From DAISKN01 sp963716925 (lineage in GTDB: Bacteria; Acidobacteriota; Vicinamibacteria; Marinacidobacterales; SMYC01): DNA of 64,000 nt. Shown in pieces: positions 34,448 to 45,100 of this stretch (within the stretch, counting starts at the first letter, position 1; each line of letters opens with the position of its first letter). Under the pieces are notes generated by a model, which was given only the letters and a program-made list of their open reading frames with translations, was not told the origin of the DNA and made no database searches. The DNA lies in contig CAVQUX010000010.1 in assembly GCA_963716925.1 (NCBI GenBank), positions 868,001-932,000 of the forward strand, given 5' to 3'. Made by a program: the position numbers and the translations under genes.

Positions 34448-34786
34448 ATGGAAGTCGACGTAACCTTTCACGGAGACGTCGCCAGGGTCCGGATCAAGGG
34501 CCGCATCATCGATGGACAAAGCTCCGATCGGCTCAAGGACACGCTCTCGAAGCTGGTCGCGGAGGGAAAGCTCAACACCATCTTCGATCTCTGGGAAGTC
34601 ACCTGGTTCGACAGCCTGGGCATCGGCATCCTCATCGGCCACTACATCTCCGTCGCCGGCCGCGGCGGCAAGGTGATGCTCCTCGGAGCGAACAAGAAGA
34701 TCCGACAGATCGTGGAGATGGTCCAGGTGGCCGACCGCTTCGGCTGGTCGTGGGATCTGGACGAGGCGCTCGCCTGGTTCCGATGA
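34448..34786 (+). CDS. STAS-domain anti-sigma factor antagonist-like protein
   Basis: A 112-residue single STAS domain, as in SpoIIAA/RsbV. It begins [20 protein letters not shown] and carries the phosphorylation-site motif [17 protein letters not shown] (Asp-Ser-Leu-Gly), followed by [19 protein letters not shown]. In this family an unphosphorylated antagonist captures an anti-sigma kinase and releases a sigma factor, or in other systems acts on a different target. It is the first gene of a three-gene operon; GGAGGG lies upstream of the ATG. Its stop overlaps the hybrid kinase start (ATGA). Confidence 0.9.
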   Translation: MEVDVTFHGDVARVRIKGRIIDGQSSDRLKDTLSKLVAEGKLNTIFDLWEVTWFDSLGIGILIGHYISVAGRGGKVMLLGANKKIRQIVEMVQVADRFGWSWDLDEALAWFR

Positions 34787-37317
34787 AGACACCCGCTCTC
34801 CCGGCGAACGAGGCCGAAAGGCTTCAGGCGCTCTTGCGCTACGAGATCCTCGATACGCCTCCGGAGCAGGCCTTCGACGACCTCACGATGCTCGCGTCGC
34901 ACATGCTCGATGTGCCGATCGCCGTGGTGAGCCTGGTGGACGAAGCCCGGCAGTGGTTCAAATCCGCCGTGGGCATCGGGGTGACGGAAACGCCGCGCGA
35001 GTACGCCTTTTGCGCCCATGCCATCCTGGGAAAGGACGTGATGGTGGTCGGGGACGCGCTGCGGGACGAGCGCTTCCAGGACAACCCGCTCGTGACCTCG
35101 CCCCCCGGCTTTCGCTTCTACGCCGGCGCTCCCCTTCTGACCGAGGACGGCTTCGCTCTCGGAACCCTCTGCCTCGTGGACCGCAAACCGCGCGAGCTCG
35201 GCGCGGAGCAGCTCGAGCTCCTGCGGGCGCTCGCCCGCCAGGTCGTGAGCCGCCTCGAGGAGCGGCGAAAGGTCACCGCCCTGGTGCGGACCATGAGCGA
35301 GCGCGACCAGGCCCAGGAGGAGCTCGACCGGTTCTTCGATCTATCGCTGGAGATGCTGTGCGTCGCCGACTTCGACTACTACTTCACCCGGGTGAATCCC
35401 GCCTGGACCCGCACTCTGGGGTATGAAAGCGAAGAGCTCCTGAAGAAGCCCTACCTCGAGTTCGTCCACGTCGAGGACCGTCCCTCGACCATCCGGACGG
35501 CGTCGAGCCTGGTGGGCGGCTCCGAGGTCCTCGCGTTCGAGAACCGCTACCGCTGCAAGGACGGCTCCTACAAATGGCTCTCCTGGACCGCGATCGCGTC
35601 GCTCGCGGAGCAGCGGATCTACGCCGCCGCCCGCGACATCACCGACCGGAAGCAGGGCGAGGAGGCCTTGAGGCGCTACGCGCGCGAGCTCGAGCAGGCG
35701 AAGCGCGCGGAAGAGGAGAACGCCTTTCGGCTGAAGCAGCTCGTCGAGGAGCTCGATTCCGCGAAGCAGAAGGCCGAGGACGCGACCCGCGCCAAGAGCG
35801 AGTTCCTCGCGAACATGAGCCACGAGATCCGGACGCCGATGAACGCCGTCATTGGCATGACGGAGCTGGTCCTGGCCAGCGAGCTCGACGGAGCCCAGCG
35901 CGACCATCTGACCCGTGCCAAGCAGGCGGCGGAGGAGCTCCTGGAGCTCCTGAACGACATCCTCGACATCTCCAAGATCGAAGCGCGAAAGCTGGACGTC
36001 GACTCGATTCCGTTCTCGCTCAGGCGATGCGTGGGCGCCACCGTCAAGATCCTCGAGATGCGAGCGCACGAGAAGGGACTCGGACTCTCCGCCCACATCC
36101 GGGAGGACGTTCCCGACTCGCTGGTGGGAGACCCGAAGCGCCTGCGACAGATACTGCTGAACCTCATGGGAAACGCGGTGAAGTTCACCGACCGGGGCGA
36201 CGTGCTCCTCGAGGTGGAGACGGAATCGATCGGCGAGGGGAGCGCGACCCTTCATTTTTCGGTCGCCGATTCCGGCATCGGCATCCCCGAGGATCGGCGC
36301 GAGGCTATTTTCGAGGCTTTCTCCCAGGGCGAGCCTTCGACCGCTCAGAAGTACGGCGGGACCGGTCTCGGCCTCGCCATCTCCTCCCAGCTGGTCTCGA
36401 TGATGAACGGCCGGATCTGGCTCGAGAGCGCTCCCGGCCAGGGGAGCACGTTTCACTTCACCGCCGGCTTCGGGCGAACCACTCCCGACAAGATCGAGCC
36501 CGCTCCCGAGGCGGCGCCGATCTACGCACCCCGGCGCCGTCATGGAGGCTTCCACGTGCTCCTGGCCGAGGACAACCCCGTCAACCGCGAGCTGGTGCGT
36601 CACTTTCTGGCGAAGGCCGGGCACCATGTCGAGATGGCGGCGAGCGGGCGCGAGGCTCTCGCGCACCTCGAGAACCCCGGCCGTTTCGACCTCGTCCTCA
36701 TGGACGTGAGGATGCCCGACGTCAGCGGAATCGAGGCCGTCGAATCCATCCGGGCGAACGAGAAGGCCACGGGCGCGCACATCCCGGTCATCGCGCTCAC
36801 CGCCTACGCGATGAGGGAGGACCGCGAGCGGTGCCTCCGCGCGGGGATGGACGACTACGTTTCGAAGCCGGTCCGGGCGGAGGAGCTCCTCGCGACCATC
36901 GAGAAAGTCGCCTCTCGCTTTTCCCTGGAGCCGCGTCCGCGGCCCGCGGTCGAATCGCCGGCGCCGGTCGTCGACGAGGAAGCCCTGATGGCTGGAGTCC
37001 GCGGCGACGAGAAGCTCCTCCGCGAGCTCATCGACCTCTTCCTGGAGGATTCGACCGCGATGCTGACCCACATGAAGGAAGCGATCGAGCGCGACGACCC
37101 CTCCGAGCTCGCCTCCTCGGCGCACGCCTTCATCGGGTCTCTGGGGAATTTCGCATCCCGCCGGGCGTTCGCCAAGGCGAAGGCGCTCGAGCGGAAGGCG
37201 CGGGAGGGCGATCTCGATACCGCGGCCGGGATTTTCGCCGATCTCGTCGAAGAGACGGCTCGTTTGGAGGAGGCGCTCCTTCAGATACTCGACAAGCGCC
37301 GTGCGAGGACGAAGTGA
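34783..37317 (+). CDS. Hybrid sensor histidine kinase: GAF-PAS-HisKA-HATPase-REC-HPt
   Basis: An 844-residue cytoplasmic hybrid kinase with no transmembrane segment. Residues ~20-165 form a GAF domain ([26 protein letters not shown], in part). PAS/PAC covers ~180-300, then a coiled coil. The HisKA box [19 protein letters not shown] has phospho-accepting His347. HATPase includes [13 protein letters not shown] and [13 protein letters not shown] receiver with Asp641 ([10 protein letters not shown]) follows, and a C-terminal HPt region with [13 protein letters not shown] has His781. In the HPt motif the usual Lys after the His region is Ile. The start overlaps the STAS stop and the stop overlaps the next start, so all three genes are coupled. 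Confidence 0.93.
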   Translation: MKTPALPANEAERLQALLRYEILDTPPEQAFDDLTMLASHMLDVPIAVVSLVDEARQWFKSAVGIGVTETPREYAFCAHAILGKDVMVVGDALRDERFQDNPLVTSPPGFRFYAGAPLLTEDGFALGTLCLVDRKPRELGAEQLELLRALARQVVSRLEERRKVTALVRTMSERDQAQEELDRFFDLSLEMLCVADFDYYFTRVNPAWTRTLGYESEELLKKPYLEFVHVEDRPSTIRTASSLVGGSEVLAFENRYRCKDGSYKWLSWTAIASLAEQRIYAAARDITDRKQGEEALRRYARELEQAKRAEEENAFRLKQLVEELDSAKQKAEDATRAKSEFLANMSHEIRTPMNAVIGMTELVLASELDGAQRDHLTRAKQAAEELLELLNDILDISKIEARKLDVDSIPFSLRRCVGATVKILEMRAHEKGLGLSAHIREDVPDSLVGDPKRLRQILLNLMGNAVKFTDRGDVLLEVETESIGEGSATLHFSVADSGIGIPEDRREAIFEAFSQGEPSTAQKYGGTGLGLAISSQLVSMMNGRIWLESAPGQGSTFHFTAGFGRTTPDKIEPAPEAAPIYAPRRRHGGFHVLLAEDNPVNRELVRHFLAKAGHHVEMAASGREALAHLENPGRFDLVLMDVRMPDVSGIEAVESIRANEKATGAHIPVIALTAYAMREDRERCLRAGMDDYVSKPVRAEELLATIEKVASRFSLEPRPRPAVESPAPVVDEEALMAGVRGDEKLLRELIDLFLEDSTAMLTHMKEAIERDDPSELASSAHAFIGSLGNFASRRAFAKAKALERKAREGDLDTAAGIFADLVEETARLEEALLQILDKRRARTK

Positions 37318-38153
37318 GCGAGATTCTCCTGGTCGAAGACGAGCGCGTGACCCGGCACCGGATCCAGAAAGTGATGGAGGACGCGGGCCATCGAGTCACG
37401 GCAGTCGCGACGGCCCCGGAGGCGCTGAAAAAGCTCGACCGCCAGCGCGTCGACCTCCTGCTCCTGGACGTGTGGCTTCCGGAAATGAACGGCCTCGAGC
37501 TCCTCGCGAAGATGAAGGAATCCGGACTCCATCCTCCGGTGGTCATCATCACCGCCGACGATACGCCCACGACCCTCCTCGAGGCGGTGCGTGCCCAGGC
37601 CTACGCGTTCCTGACCAAGCCCATCGACCCCGACGATTTCGTCGCCACCATCGCGCGGGCGCTGAACGGCTCGCGGGCTTCCCGGCCCATTCGCGTGATC
37701 TCCGCCAAGCCGAGCTGGATCGAGCTCGCCCTTCCCTGCGACCGCGAATCGGCGGAGCGCATCCAGGGATTCCTCGCTCGTCTCGACGCCGACCTCGACC
37801 CGGCGGTCCGGGACGCCATCGGCCGGGTCTTCCGGGAGATGCTCCTGAACGCCGTCGAGTGGGGCGGGAAGCTCGACCCGAACCGCGAGGTCCGGGTGAC
37901 GTACCTGAGGGCGCGGAAGATGATCCTCTACCGAATCGCCGACCCCGGCGAAGGCTTCCGGCTCGCCGAGATCGATCACGCGGCGGTCACGAACACGGAC
38001 GACTCGCCCATGGCCCACGTGTTGGCGCGCGAGAAGAAGGGCCTTCGCCCCGGAGGCTTCGGGATCCTGATGTCCCAGTCCCTCGCCGACGAGCTTCTCT
38101 ACAACGAGGCGCAGAACGAAGTGGTGTTCATCAAGTACCTGGACACGAATTGA
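37314..38153 (+). CDS. Receiver domain fused to RsbW-like ATP-binding domain
   Basis: A 279-residue protein starting at GTG that overlaps the hybrid kinase stop. Residues 1-120 form a receiver ([35 protein letters not shown] with Asp52, [11 protein letters not shown]). Residues ~150-275 form a HATPase_c of the anti-sigma kinase (RsbW/SpoIIAB) type: [20 protein letters not shown] (N box with Glu and Asn), ADPGEGFRL (G1) and [11 protein letters not shown] (G2). The fusion predicts a serine kinase or anti-sigma factor gated by phosphorylation of the receiver. Its likely partners are the STAS protein and hybrid kinase of the same operon; no sigma factor gene is close. Confidence 0.88.
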   Translation: MSEILLVEDERVTRHRIQKVMEDAGHRVTAVATAPEALKKLDRQRVDLLLLDVWLPEMNGLELLAKMKESGLHPPVVIITADDTPTTLLEAVRAQAYAFLTKPIDPDDFVATIARALNGSRASRPIRVISAKPSWIELALPCDRESAERIQGFLARLDADLDPAVRDAIGRVFREMLLNAVEWGGKLDPNREVRVTYLRARKMILYRIADPGEGFRLAEIDHAAVTNTDDSPMAHVLAREKKGLRPGGFGILMSQSLADELLYNEAQNEVVFIKYLDTN

Positions 38154-38210
38154 AATCCTCTTCGAGCTGACATCCGCCAGGATCGAGAACGAAGTTCGCG
38201 AACGGGGTCC

Positions 38211-39494
38211 TCACGGCCCTCCCGTCCCGCCCGGGAGCTCGCGAGCGACCCGCTCCACCTCGTGCCACACCCTCAGGAGGTTCCCGCTCCAGAGCTTCGC
38301 GATCTGCTCTTCGGTATAGCCGCGACGCACGAGCTCGTGGGTGACGTTGAAGGTCTCGGCGGCATTGTTCCAGCCTTCGATGCCGCCGCCGCCGTCGAAA
38401 TCCGAGCTGATGCCCACGTGGTCGATCCCCATGACCTCGACGGCGTGATCGATGTGGTCCACGAAGTCCGACACCGTCGCCGCGGGAAACCTCGTGTCGA
38501 TCTCCTTGCGCTTCTCGTCGAAGGCCGCTCGGTTCGTTTCGGAGAGGCTCGCGAGATCCCCCATGCCCGAGATTCCGAGCTCCTCGAACAGCGCCTTCAT
38601 CGCCGCCTGCTTCTCCGGCGGGTTCCTCACGAAAGCGCCGAGGGCGACCGTCTGCATCACCCCGCCCTTCGCCGCGAGCGCCCGGAGCTGCTCGTCGTCC
38701 ATGTTGCGGGGCACGTCCGCGAGAGCGCGGGTCGACGAATGGGAGCCGATGACCGGCGCCTTCGAGGCCTCGACCGCCTGGAGCATCGACTTCTTCGAGA
38801 TATGGGAGACGTCGACCATGATCCCGAGCCGGTTCATCTCCGCCACCACCTCCCGGCCGAACGGACTCAGGCCGCCGTGCTCCTCCTCGGCGTCTCCGAG
38901 CCCCGTCTGCGGAGTCGAGGAGTCGGCGATGTCGTTGTGGCCGCCATGGGCGAGAGTGATGTAGCGCGCCCCGAGCTCGTGATACTTCGCGAGAAGACTC
39001 AGGTCTTTGCCGATCACGTAGCCGTTCTCGATCCCGATCGCGGCCACCAGCTTCCCGCTCCCGTGGATGCGGGTGACGTCGTCGGCGGAGCGGGCGAGCT
39101 CGATCCGATCGGGGTACATCGTCTCCGTCATCCGGTGGATGGCTTCGAACTTCGTCATCGCGTCCGCCTTGGCCTTCTCGTAGTTCGCCTCGGTCCTCGC
39201 GGTCTGCCCCACGTAGACGATGAAGAACGCCGCGTCGAGCCCGCCTTCTTCCATCTTCGGGAGATCCACCTGGAACTCCCCGCGCTTGCCGGGATCGGCC
39301 TCCGGCGTCGCGTAGTTGAAGGGAATGTCCACGTGGGTGTCGAGGGTGAGGACCCTCTCGTGGATGGCTCGCGCCGTCTCGCGGACCTCTTCCTCGGTCG
39401 GTGCCGGGGAGGCCGGGGGTGCTGCGTGATCCGCGGGGGCGCACCCCGAGAGCGTGAGAAGGATAACGGAAAGGAGAAGAATTAAGGTGGGCAT
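38211..39494 (-). CDS. Membrane dipeptidase (peptidase M19) lipoprotein
   Basis: A 427-residue renal-dipeptidase-type zinc dipeptidase. The N-terminal signal ends in a lipobox (LLTLSGC), so the protein is probably lipid-anchored in the periplasm. Metal ligands are seen in LTLDTHVDIPF (His-x-Asp), in AAIGIENGYVI (Glu), in LAHGGHNDIADSS and in GSHSSTRALADVPRNM, with HVGISSDFDGGG near the C-terminus. It would cleave dipeptides, including D-amino-acid or cell-wall-derived ones. A GGAGCG site precedes the ATG. The gene stands alone, convergent to the signalling operon. Confidence 0.93.
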   Translation of the reverse strand: MPTLILLLSVILLTLSGCAPADHAAPPASPAPTEEEVRETARAIHERVLTLDTHVDIPFNYATPEADPGKRGEFQVDLPKMEEGGLDAAFFIVYVGQTARTEANYEKAKADAMTKFEAIHRMTETMYPDRIELARSADDVTRIHGSGKLVAAIGIENGYVIGKDLSLLAKYHELGARYITLAHGGHNDIADSSTPQTGLGDAEEEHGGLSPFGREVVAEMNRLGIMVDVSHISKKSMLQAVEASKAPVIGSHSSTRALADVPRNMDDEQLRALAAKGGVMQTVALGAFVRNPPEKQAAMKALFEELGISGMGDLASLSETNRAAFDEKRKEIDTRFPAATVSDFVDHIDHAVEVMGIDHVGISSDFDGGGGIEGWNNAAETFNVTHELVRRGYTEEQIAKLWSGNLLRVWHEVERVARELPGGTGGP

Positions 39495-39569
39495 CAGCGC
39501 TCCTGTTTCGAGAGAAACGGGCGCTAGTCTATCTCAGGCTACCGGCTCACCAGGGCACTGGAGGGGAGG

Positions 39570-39809
39570 CTAGAGGACGTCCTTGAGCGAGAGCCCCTCG
39601 TCCTTCAGAAAAGCCATGAGGCCCTTCTTGTCGATGGTCCGAATCGCCCGGGTGGTCATCCGGATACGAACGCTGTGCCCGAGCTCGGGAACGAAGACCC
39701 GCTTCCACTGGAGGTTGGGGAGCTGGAACCTCTTCGTCTTGTTGTGCGCGTGGGAGATGAGGTTGCCCGAGAGCGGGCCTTTACCGGTGAGCTTGCATTT
39801 GCGGGCCAT
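39570..39809 (-). CDS. rpmB: 50S ribosomal protein L28
   Basis: A 79-residue L28, a component of the large ribosomal subunit. It begins MARKCKLTGKGPLSGNLISHAHNKTKRFQLPNLQW (quoted in part), with the typical LTGKGP and HAHNKTKRR-like motifs, and ends VRIRMTTRAIRTIDKKG followed by an acidic tail. CAGGAG lies six bases before the ATG. The gene has only one zinc-type Cys, so it is the zinc-independent form. It is monocistronic here, without rpmG next to it. Confidence 0.97.
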   Translation of the reverse strand: MARKCKLTGKGPLSGNLISHAHNKTKRFQLPNLQWKRVFVPELGHSVRIRMTTRAIRTIDKKGLMAFLKDEGLSLKDVL

Positions 39810-39938
39810 CGTGACTCCTGCCTTTTGACAAACCATTAGTCTATACATTCCCAGGGGATGGGCGCAAGTCCCGGCAAATTGTACCGACTCAATGGCGGGC
39901 GACGGTTCCCCGGCGTAGATCTCGCGAAAGGAGGTCCC

Positions 39939-40262
39939 ATGCTCGTCATCCTCTTCCGATCGAAGCTCACTCCCGAGGCCGGCGCCGACTACCAGTCCAC
40001 GGGCGAGCAGATGTTCGAGCACGCCCGGAACCAGCCGGGATTCGTCGATTACAAGGAGTACAGGAGCGAGGACGGCGAGCGGCTCACCGTCGTGCGCTGG
40101 CAGGACGAGGCCACGCTCGACGAGTGGCGAAACGACGCCAGGCACCGGGCCGCCAAGACGCGGGGCCGCGAGCGCTGGTACGAGCAGTACCACATCGAGG
40201 TAGCGAAAATATTCCACGAGGCCAAGTTCGACCGGTCCGCCCTCACGACGAGCCCACGCTGA
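39939..40262 (+). CDS. Antibiotic biosynthesis monooxygenase-like (ABM) protein
   Basis: A 107-residue dimeric alpha/beta-barrel-type protein. Features are the N-terminal LVILFRSKLTPEAGADYQSTGEQMFEHARNQPGFVDYKEYRSEDG (in pieces), and TVVRWQDEATLDEWRNDARHRAA, typical of the ABM domain. These small proteins act as heme- or quinone-related monooxygenases, or as binding proteins of unknown role. AAAGGAGG lies five bases before the ATG, a very strong site. The 3' end overlaps the convergent DUF4143 gene by about 20 bases. Confidence 0.85.
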   Translation: MLVILFRSKLTPEAGADYQSTGEQMFEHARNQPGFVDYKEYRSEDGERLTVVRWQDEATLDEWRNDARHRAAKTRGRERWYEQYHIEVAKIFHEAKFDRSALTTSPR

Positions 40263-41571
40263 ACAACTCTTCGATACGGGCAGCGAGATCCTGGGGCTGA
40301 AGCCACACGACGTCGGTATCGCTGAGCCGTTCGCTCGCCGCAAGACCAGTGTTGACAAGGAACAGGGCCCGAGGTGAATAGGCATCGATGAAGCTTCGGG
40401 CCCCGCGGGGAATAGTCGTTCGGCGAAGCTTCTCCGCTTTCACCTCGACGGCGACGATGAGCTCGCCCCGGACGATGACGAAGTCGACTTCGGCTCCGGA
40501 GGAGCTTCTCCAGAAGTGGAGGGTACCTCCCTCGGGCAGGCACTTCCACAGTTCGGTGAACACCCAGTTTTCGAGGGCCGCCCCCTTGTCCGCCCGTAAG
40601 TCGAGCGGTTTGAAATCGTGGAGCAGACGGTTCCGCACGCCGTTGTCGACGAGAAAGACTTTCGGCGTGCTCGTGATTTCCACACGCTTCCCTCCGGCGA
40701 AGGGCGGCAGAATCGACAACACATGGCTCGACTCCAGAATTTCGAGATACGAGGCGACCGTCTCGCGGCTGACTCCGATGATCGAGGCCCATTCCGAGAA
40801 GTTCACCCGATTGCCCGCTTGCGTCGCGGCGAGGCGAAGGAGACGGCGAAAAGCATCTGGCCTGCCGATGCGGTAGAGATCGCTCGCATCCCGAAGGATG
40901 ATCGCTTCGACGAGGTCCGTGAGAAGCACCTCTGGAGCTTCACTGAGCCAAACCCGCGGATACCCTCCGATCGCGAGGTGTCGGACGAAGCGCTCTTCCA
41001 CGAGCCGTCGGCGAATAGCCTCGGGTTTTTCCGTCAGGTCGTAGACCACCTCGGACAGGGCAAAGGGGAGAAGACGCGTGCGGGTTGCGCGCCCCGCCAG
41101 CGACTCCCGGGTGCGCGCGTGCAGGTGGAAGGAGGAGCTTCCCGTGACCAGTATGGGAACACCGGGCTTGCGGTCTACGAGACCCTTGAAGAACAGACCC
41201 GCTTCCTCCAGATGCTGCGATTCTTCGAAGAAGAGGCTCACCGGCCGCTCCACCAAACCCTTCAGGTCGGAAAGGACCAGAGAAGCCGAACGACACCACT
41301 CGCGGACGAGAGGCTGCTCGCAGTCCACGAATAGAACCGGTTCGCCAACTTCCGAAAGATGACGCCAGATCGCGGTGGACTTCCCGGCCTGCCTTGGTCC
41401 CACGACGAGGTGAGCGCGGTCCGTTTCGCGCCACCGGGGCGCGGCCCGTGAGGCGGCCCTCCTGGGTAGGTACGGCGCAGGAAGCCGCATCCGCAACCAC
41501 CCCGCCGTTCGCCCAGGGTCGCCCAGCCAGGCATTGTCCCGCTCAAGAATTCCCTGGATATCGCGATCCAC
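40243..41571 (-). CDS. DUF4143/AAA_14-type ATPase (second copy)
   Basis: A protein of 442 residues if it starts at the GTG at 41571; a TTG at 41607 would add 12. The AAA part has LVVGPRQAGKSTAIWRHL (Walker A) and VSLFFEESQHLEEAG (Walker B, Glu-Glu where most have Asp-Glu) with ILVTGSSSFHL as sensor 1. DUF4143 features are FALSEVVYDLTEKPEAIRRRLVEE, NRVNFSEWASIIGVSRETVASYLEIL, and a nuclease-like end (SGAEVDFVIVRGELIVAVEVKAEK, Asp-Glu-x-Lys). It is not a recent duplicate of the copy at 26 kb. A perfect 12-base inverted repeat is immediately upstream of the GTG. Confidence 0.85.
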   Translation of the reverse strand: MDRDIQGILERDNAWLGDPGRTAGWLRMRLPAPYLPRRAASRAAPRWRETDRAHLVVGPRQAGKSTAIWRHLSEVGEPVLFVDCEQPLVREWCRSASLVLSDLKGLVERPVSLFFEESQHLEEAGLFFKGLVDRKPGVPILVTGSSSFHLHARTRESLAGRATRTRLLPFALSEVVYDLTEKPEAIRRRLVEERFVRHLAIGGYPRVWLSEAPEVLLTDLVEAIILRDASDLYRIGRPDAFRRLLRLAATQAGNRVNFSEWASIIGVSRETVASYLEILESSHVLSILPPFAGGKRVEITSTPKVFLVDNGVRNRLLHDFKPLDLRADKGAALENWVFTELWKCLPEGGTLHFWRSSSGAEVDFVIVRGELIVAVEVKAEKLRRTTIPRGARSFIDAYSPRALFLVNTGLAASERLSDTDVVWLQPQDLAARIEELFSVGSS

Positions 41572-41572
41572 G

Positions 41573-41601
41573 ATCCACAATTTAGCCTGTAAATTGTGGA
41601 T
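41573..41601. promoter_or_regulatory. Perfect inverted repeat at the start of the second DUF4143 gene
   Basis: ATCCACAATTTA (41573-41584) and TAAATTGTGGAT (41590-41601) are perfect inverted copies with a five-base GCCTG centre. The repeat is directly before the GTG start on the minus strand and in an AT-rich patch where the promoter should be. It is either an operator or a hairpin that hides the ribosome-binding site. It lies between the two genes at 40.2-41.6 and 41.6-42.1 kb, so it might also end the upstream transcript. Confidence 0.6.
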
Positions 41602-41616
41602 TGGCAATTGGCAATT

Positions 41617-42114
41617 TCAAGACTTATTGTCTTCGAACTCCCCCGTCGCCTTGTTCTTGTGCACCCGGTCCCAGGTGAAGAACCGGCCGTTCATCGCCAC
41701 GTAGACGCCCGGGGGCAGCGCCTGGGCGAAGGCGAGTGCGCTCCCGAGGTTGAAGAGCCCATCGGAGCTTCCGAATTTGAACGGGATCATGGCCCCGGTC
41801 AGAACGATGGTCTTCTCGGAGATCGCCGCCTCGCCGAGGGCCCTCGCCGTCACCTCCATGGTGTCGGTCCCGTGGGTCACGACGATGCGGCTCTCCTTCG
41901 CGTGACGGCACTGCTCCACGATGAGCTTCCGGTCGTCCCCGGTCATCTCCAGCGAGTCGATCATCATGAGCGTTCGCACCTCGACCCGGAGCTTCGAGCG
42001 GCCGAGCGCGAGCATCTCGGGAAGGTGCGTGTCCTTGAAGAAGAGCTCGCCTCGCAGCTCGTCGTACTCCTTGTCGAACGTGCCTCCGGTGACGAAAAGC
42101 CGAATCGAGCTCAC
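41617..42114 (-). CDS. Asparaginase N-terminal-domain protein (single domain)
   Basis: A 165-residue protein equal to only the N-terminal domain of type-I/II asparaginases. RLFVTGGTFDKEYDELRG has the first catalytic Thr in GGTFDK. VVTHGTDTMEVTARAL has the second Thr plus the Asp of the Thr-Asp-x pair. VLTGAMIPFKFGSSDG follows. The C-terminal dimer-supporting domain is absent, so it is a short stand-alone form. Such short asparaginase-domain proteins exist in several phyla and their activity is uncertain. Its start overlaps the sortilin-like gene's stop by four bases. Confidence 0.82.
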   Translation of the reverse strand: MSSIRLFVTGGTFDKEYDELRGELFFKDTHLPEMLALGRSKLRVEVRTLMMIDSLEMTGDDRKLIVEQCRHAKESRIVVTHGTDTMEVTARALGEAAISEKTIVLTGAMIPFKFGSSDGLFNLGSALAFAQALPPGVYVAMNGRFFTWDRVHKNKATGEFEDNKS

Positions 42115-45100
42115 GGCGCTCCCGGGAGAATCACAACGGGAATCCCCTTCTCGCGCACCAGCTTATTGAACGCGTCGAGCTCGGTCCCGAGGAGAGAATC
42201 GAGCGCGGCCTTCTTCTCATGCCACTGGACCATGAGGTCCCCGAACCGCTCCTTCGCCCCCTCGATCACTCCCTCCTCCGAGCCATCGACGGCGCCGTGA
42301 AGGATGATGAAGTGATGGTTGAGCTGCACGGGGAAGTTGATCACCGTCTGCCCGTCGACCGTTCGCTTCTGGATGAGCTCGTTCTCCATCGCGTCGAGCT
42401 TCTCGACGAGCGCCTTCCCTGATTCCTGGATAGCGGCGGCGTCCTCCCGCTCCTTCGTCCGATCGAGGAACGCCTGCACCTGATCCCGCGCGCCCCGGAG
42501 CCGGATCACGCCGTCGTGGATCGCCGAGATCTCCTTCGCGACGCTCTTCAGGAAGTCTTCCTGCTCCTGGTACGCGGTCACCTCCGTGTCGAGCCTCGGG
42601 TCTTTCTTCACCTCGATCGTCTGGGTCCGTGTCTCTCCCCCTGCCGTGAGACGAACTTGATAGGTCCCGGGCATGACCTTCCGTCCCTGAAGGCCGCCGA
42701 ACGAAAAGAGCCCCGGCACTCGCTTCGGAGTCTCCCACCTCAGGTCCCAGCTCACCCGGTTCATTCCCGCCTTCGGCTTCCAGGGGTTTCGCTCCGCCGC
42801 CGGGCCCTCGGGCGGCTGCTCGGGCGGGTAGCGGCGCACGACGGCTCCCGTCGAATCGAGAATCTCGAGAGTGACTTTCTTCTCCTCCGAGACCTCGCCG
42901 ACGAGAAAGTCGAGGATTGCCCCCGCCGGCGGGTTCTTTCCCACGGCGACGGGGGCGCCGAAGCTGAAGCCGCGCTCCACCCGGTAAGCGGGCCGCGGAG
43001 CGAAGAGGTGGACTTTCGCGCTCTTCACCGAGTCATCGATCTGCTGCAGCGGCGAGAGGTCGTCGAGGATCCAGAAGGAGCGGCCGGCGGTGGCGATGAC
43101 GAGATCGTTCTCCCGCTCCTGGACCATGAGGTCCGTCACCGGAGTCACGGGAAGATTGAGCTGCAGAGACTGCCAGCTCTCGCCGTCGTCGAAGGAGACG
43201 AACACTCCGGCTTCGGTTCCCATGTAGAGCAGGCCGCGCCTCCTGGGATCCTCGCGCACCACCCGGACCCAGGCTTCTTCGGGGATGCCCTTCGCGATCG
43301 GCTTCCAGCTCTTTCCGTAATCGTTGGTCTTGAACGCGAGAGGGGTGAAGTCGTTGAACTTGTACCGGGTCACCGCGACGTAAGCCGTCGCCGGGTCGTG
43401 CGGTGAGACGTCGATGGCGTTGATCATCGCCTCTCCGATGGAAGGCGGCGTCACCTTCTCCCAGCGCGCCCCCCCGTCCCGGGTCACGTGGAGAACTCCG
43501 TCGTCGCTTCCCGCCCAGAGGGTCCCGGGGGCGTGCCGCGATTCGGCGACGTAGTAGATGGTGCCGTAGATCTCCCCGCCCGCGCCCTCGTTGGTGATGG
43601 GAGCGCCTCCCGGCCCCTGCTTCTCGTCGTCGTCCGTCGTGAGATCGGGACTGGCTTCTTTCCAGCTCACGCCTCCGTCGCTCGTCCGCAGGAGAACGTT
43701 CCCCGCGTGATAGATGACTCTCGGATCGTGGCGCGAGGCGAGGATGGGCGCGTTCCAGTTGAAGCGGTACTTCATGTCGCGCGACGCCATCGCCGCCGGA
43801 AGCATCGGGTAGGCCATGACGCTTCGCTCCTGGCGCGTGCGGGCGTCCCATTCCGTGATCTGGCCCATGTAGCAGCCCGCGTAGATCTTCGCGGGATTGT
43901 CGGGATCGAAGGCGACGTAGGCGCTTTCGCAGCCGCCGACGGGATACCAGTCCTTCCAGGTGATTCCGTTGTCGAACGTCTGGCTCGCGATGGCGACCGA
44001 TGTGTTGTCCTGTTGCCCCCCGTAGACCCAGTACGGGAATTGATTGTCGGTATTCACGCGGTAGAACTGCGCCGTGGGCTGGTTCTGCTGCGTCGACCAG
44101 GTTTTTCCGCCGTTTCCCGAGATGTTCGCCCCGCCGTCGTTGGAGTTGATGAGGATGTCCGGGTTCTCGGGATGGATCCAGAGATGGTGGTTGTCGCCGT
44201 GCGGCACGCGTACGTTCTCGAACGTCTTTCCCCCGTCGATCGATTTCAGAAGGTTCGCGTTCGTGATCCAGACGACGTCGGGGTTCCGGGGGTCGGCGAA
44301 AACCTTGATGTAGTACCAGGCGCGGGTGCGGATGCCCCAGGTCTCGTTCACGAGCTTCCACGTCTTTCCCGCGTCTTCCGAACGATAGAGCCCGCCCTTG
44401 GGATCCGCCTCGACGAGGGCGTAGATCCTTTCGGGATTCGCCGAGACGGAAACGCTCAGCTTCCCCTTCAGCTCCGGAAGCCCTTCCTCGAGCTTCACCC
44501 AGCTCTCACCGCCGTCCGTCGACTTGTGGATGCCGCTTCCCGGACCGCCGCTTCTCACTTCCCACGGCGTTCGCCGGTGATCCCAGAATGCCGCGTAGAG
44601 GATGCGCGGGTTCGAAGGATCCATCGCGAGATCGGAGGGGCCGGCGTCCGGGGAAACGTAGAGAACTTTCGTCCAGGTGGCGCCGCCGTCCTTCGACCGA
44701 TAGACGCCTCGATCCTCGCTCGGCCCGTAGGGCGCACCCTGGGCGGCGACGTAGACGAGATCGGGGTTCCGGGGATGCACGTGGATTCTGGAAATCGCGC
44801 GCGAGCGCGGAAGCCCCATGTGCGTCCAGGTCTTTCCCGCGTCCGTCGATTTGTAGACCCCGTCGCCGTGAGACGTCATCACCCCGCGGATCGCGTGCTC
44901 GCCCATCCCTACGTAGAGGACGTTGGGGTCCGAGGGCGCAACGGCGATCGCCCCGACCGACGACGTCTTGAGCTGGCCATCGGTGATGTTGGCCCAGGTC
45001 TCGCCGCCGTCGGTCGTCTTCCATACGCCGCCCCCGACCCCGCCGAAGTAGAAGGTCTGGGTGTCCTGGACGACCCCGGTGGACGCATTGGACCGCCCTC

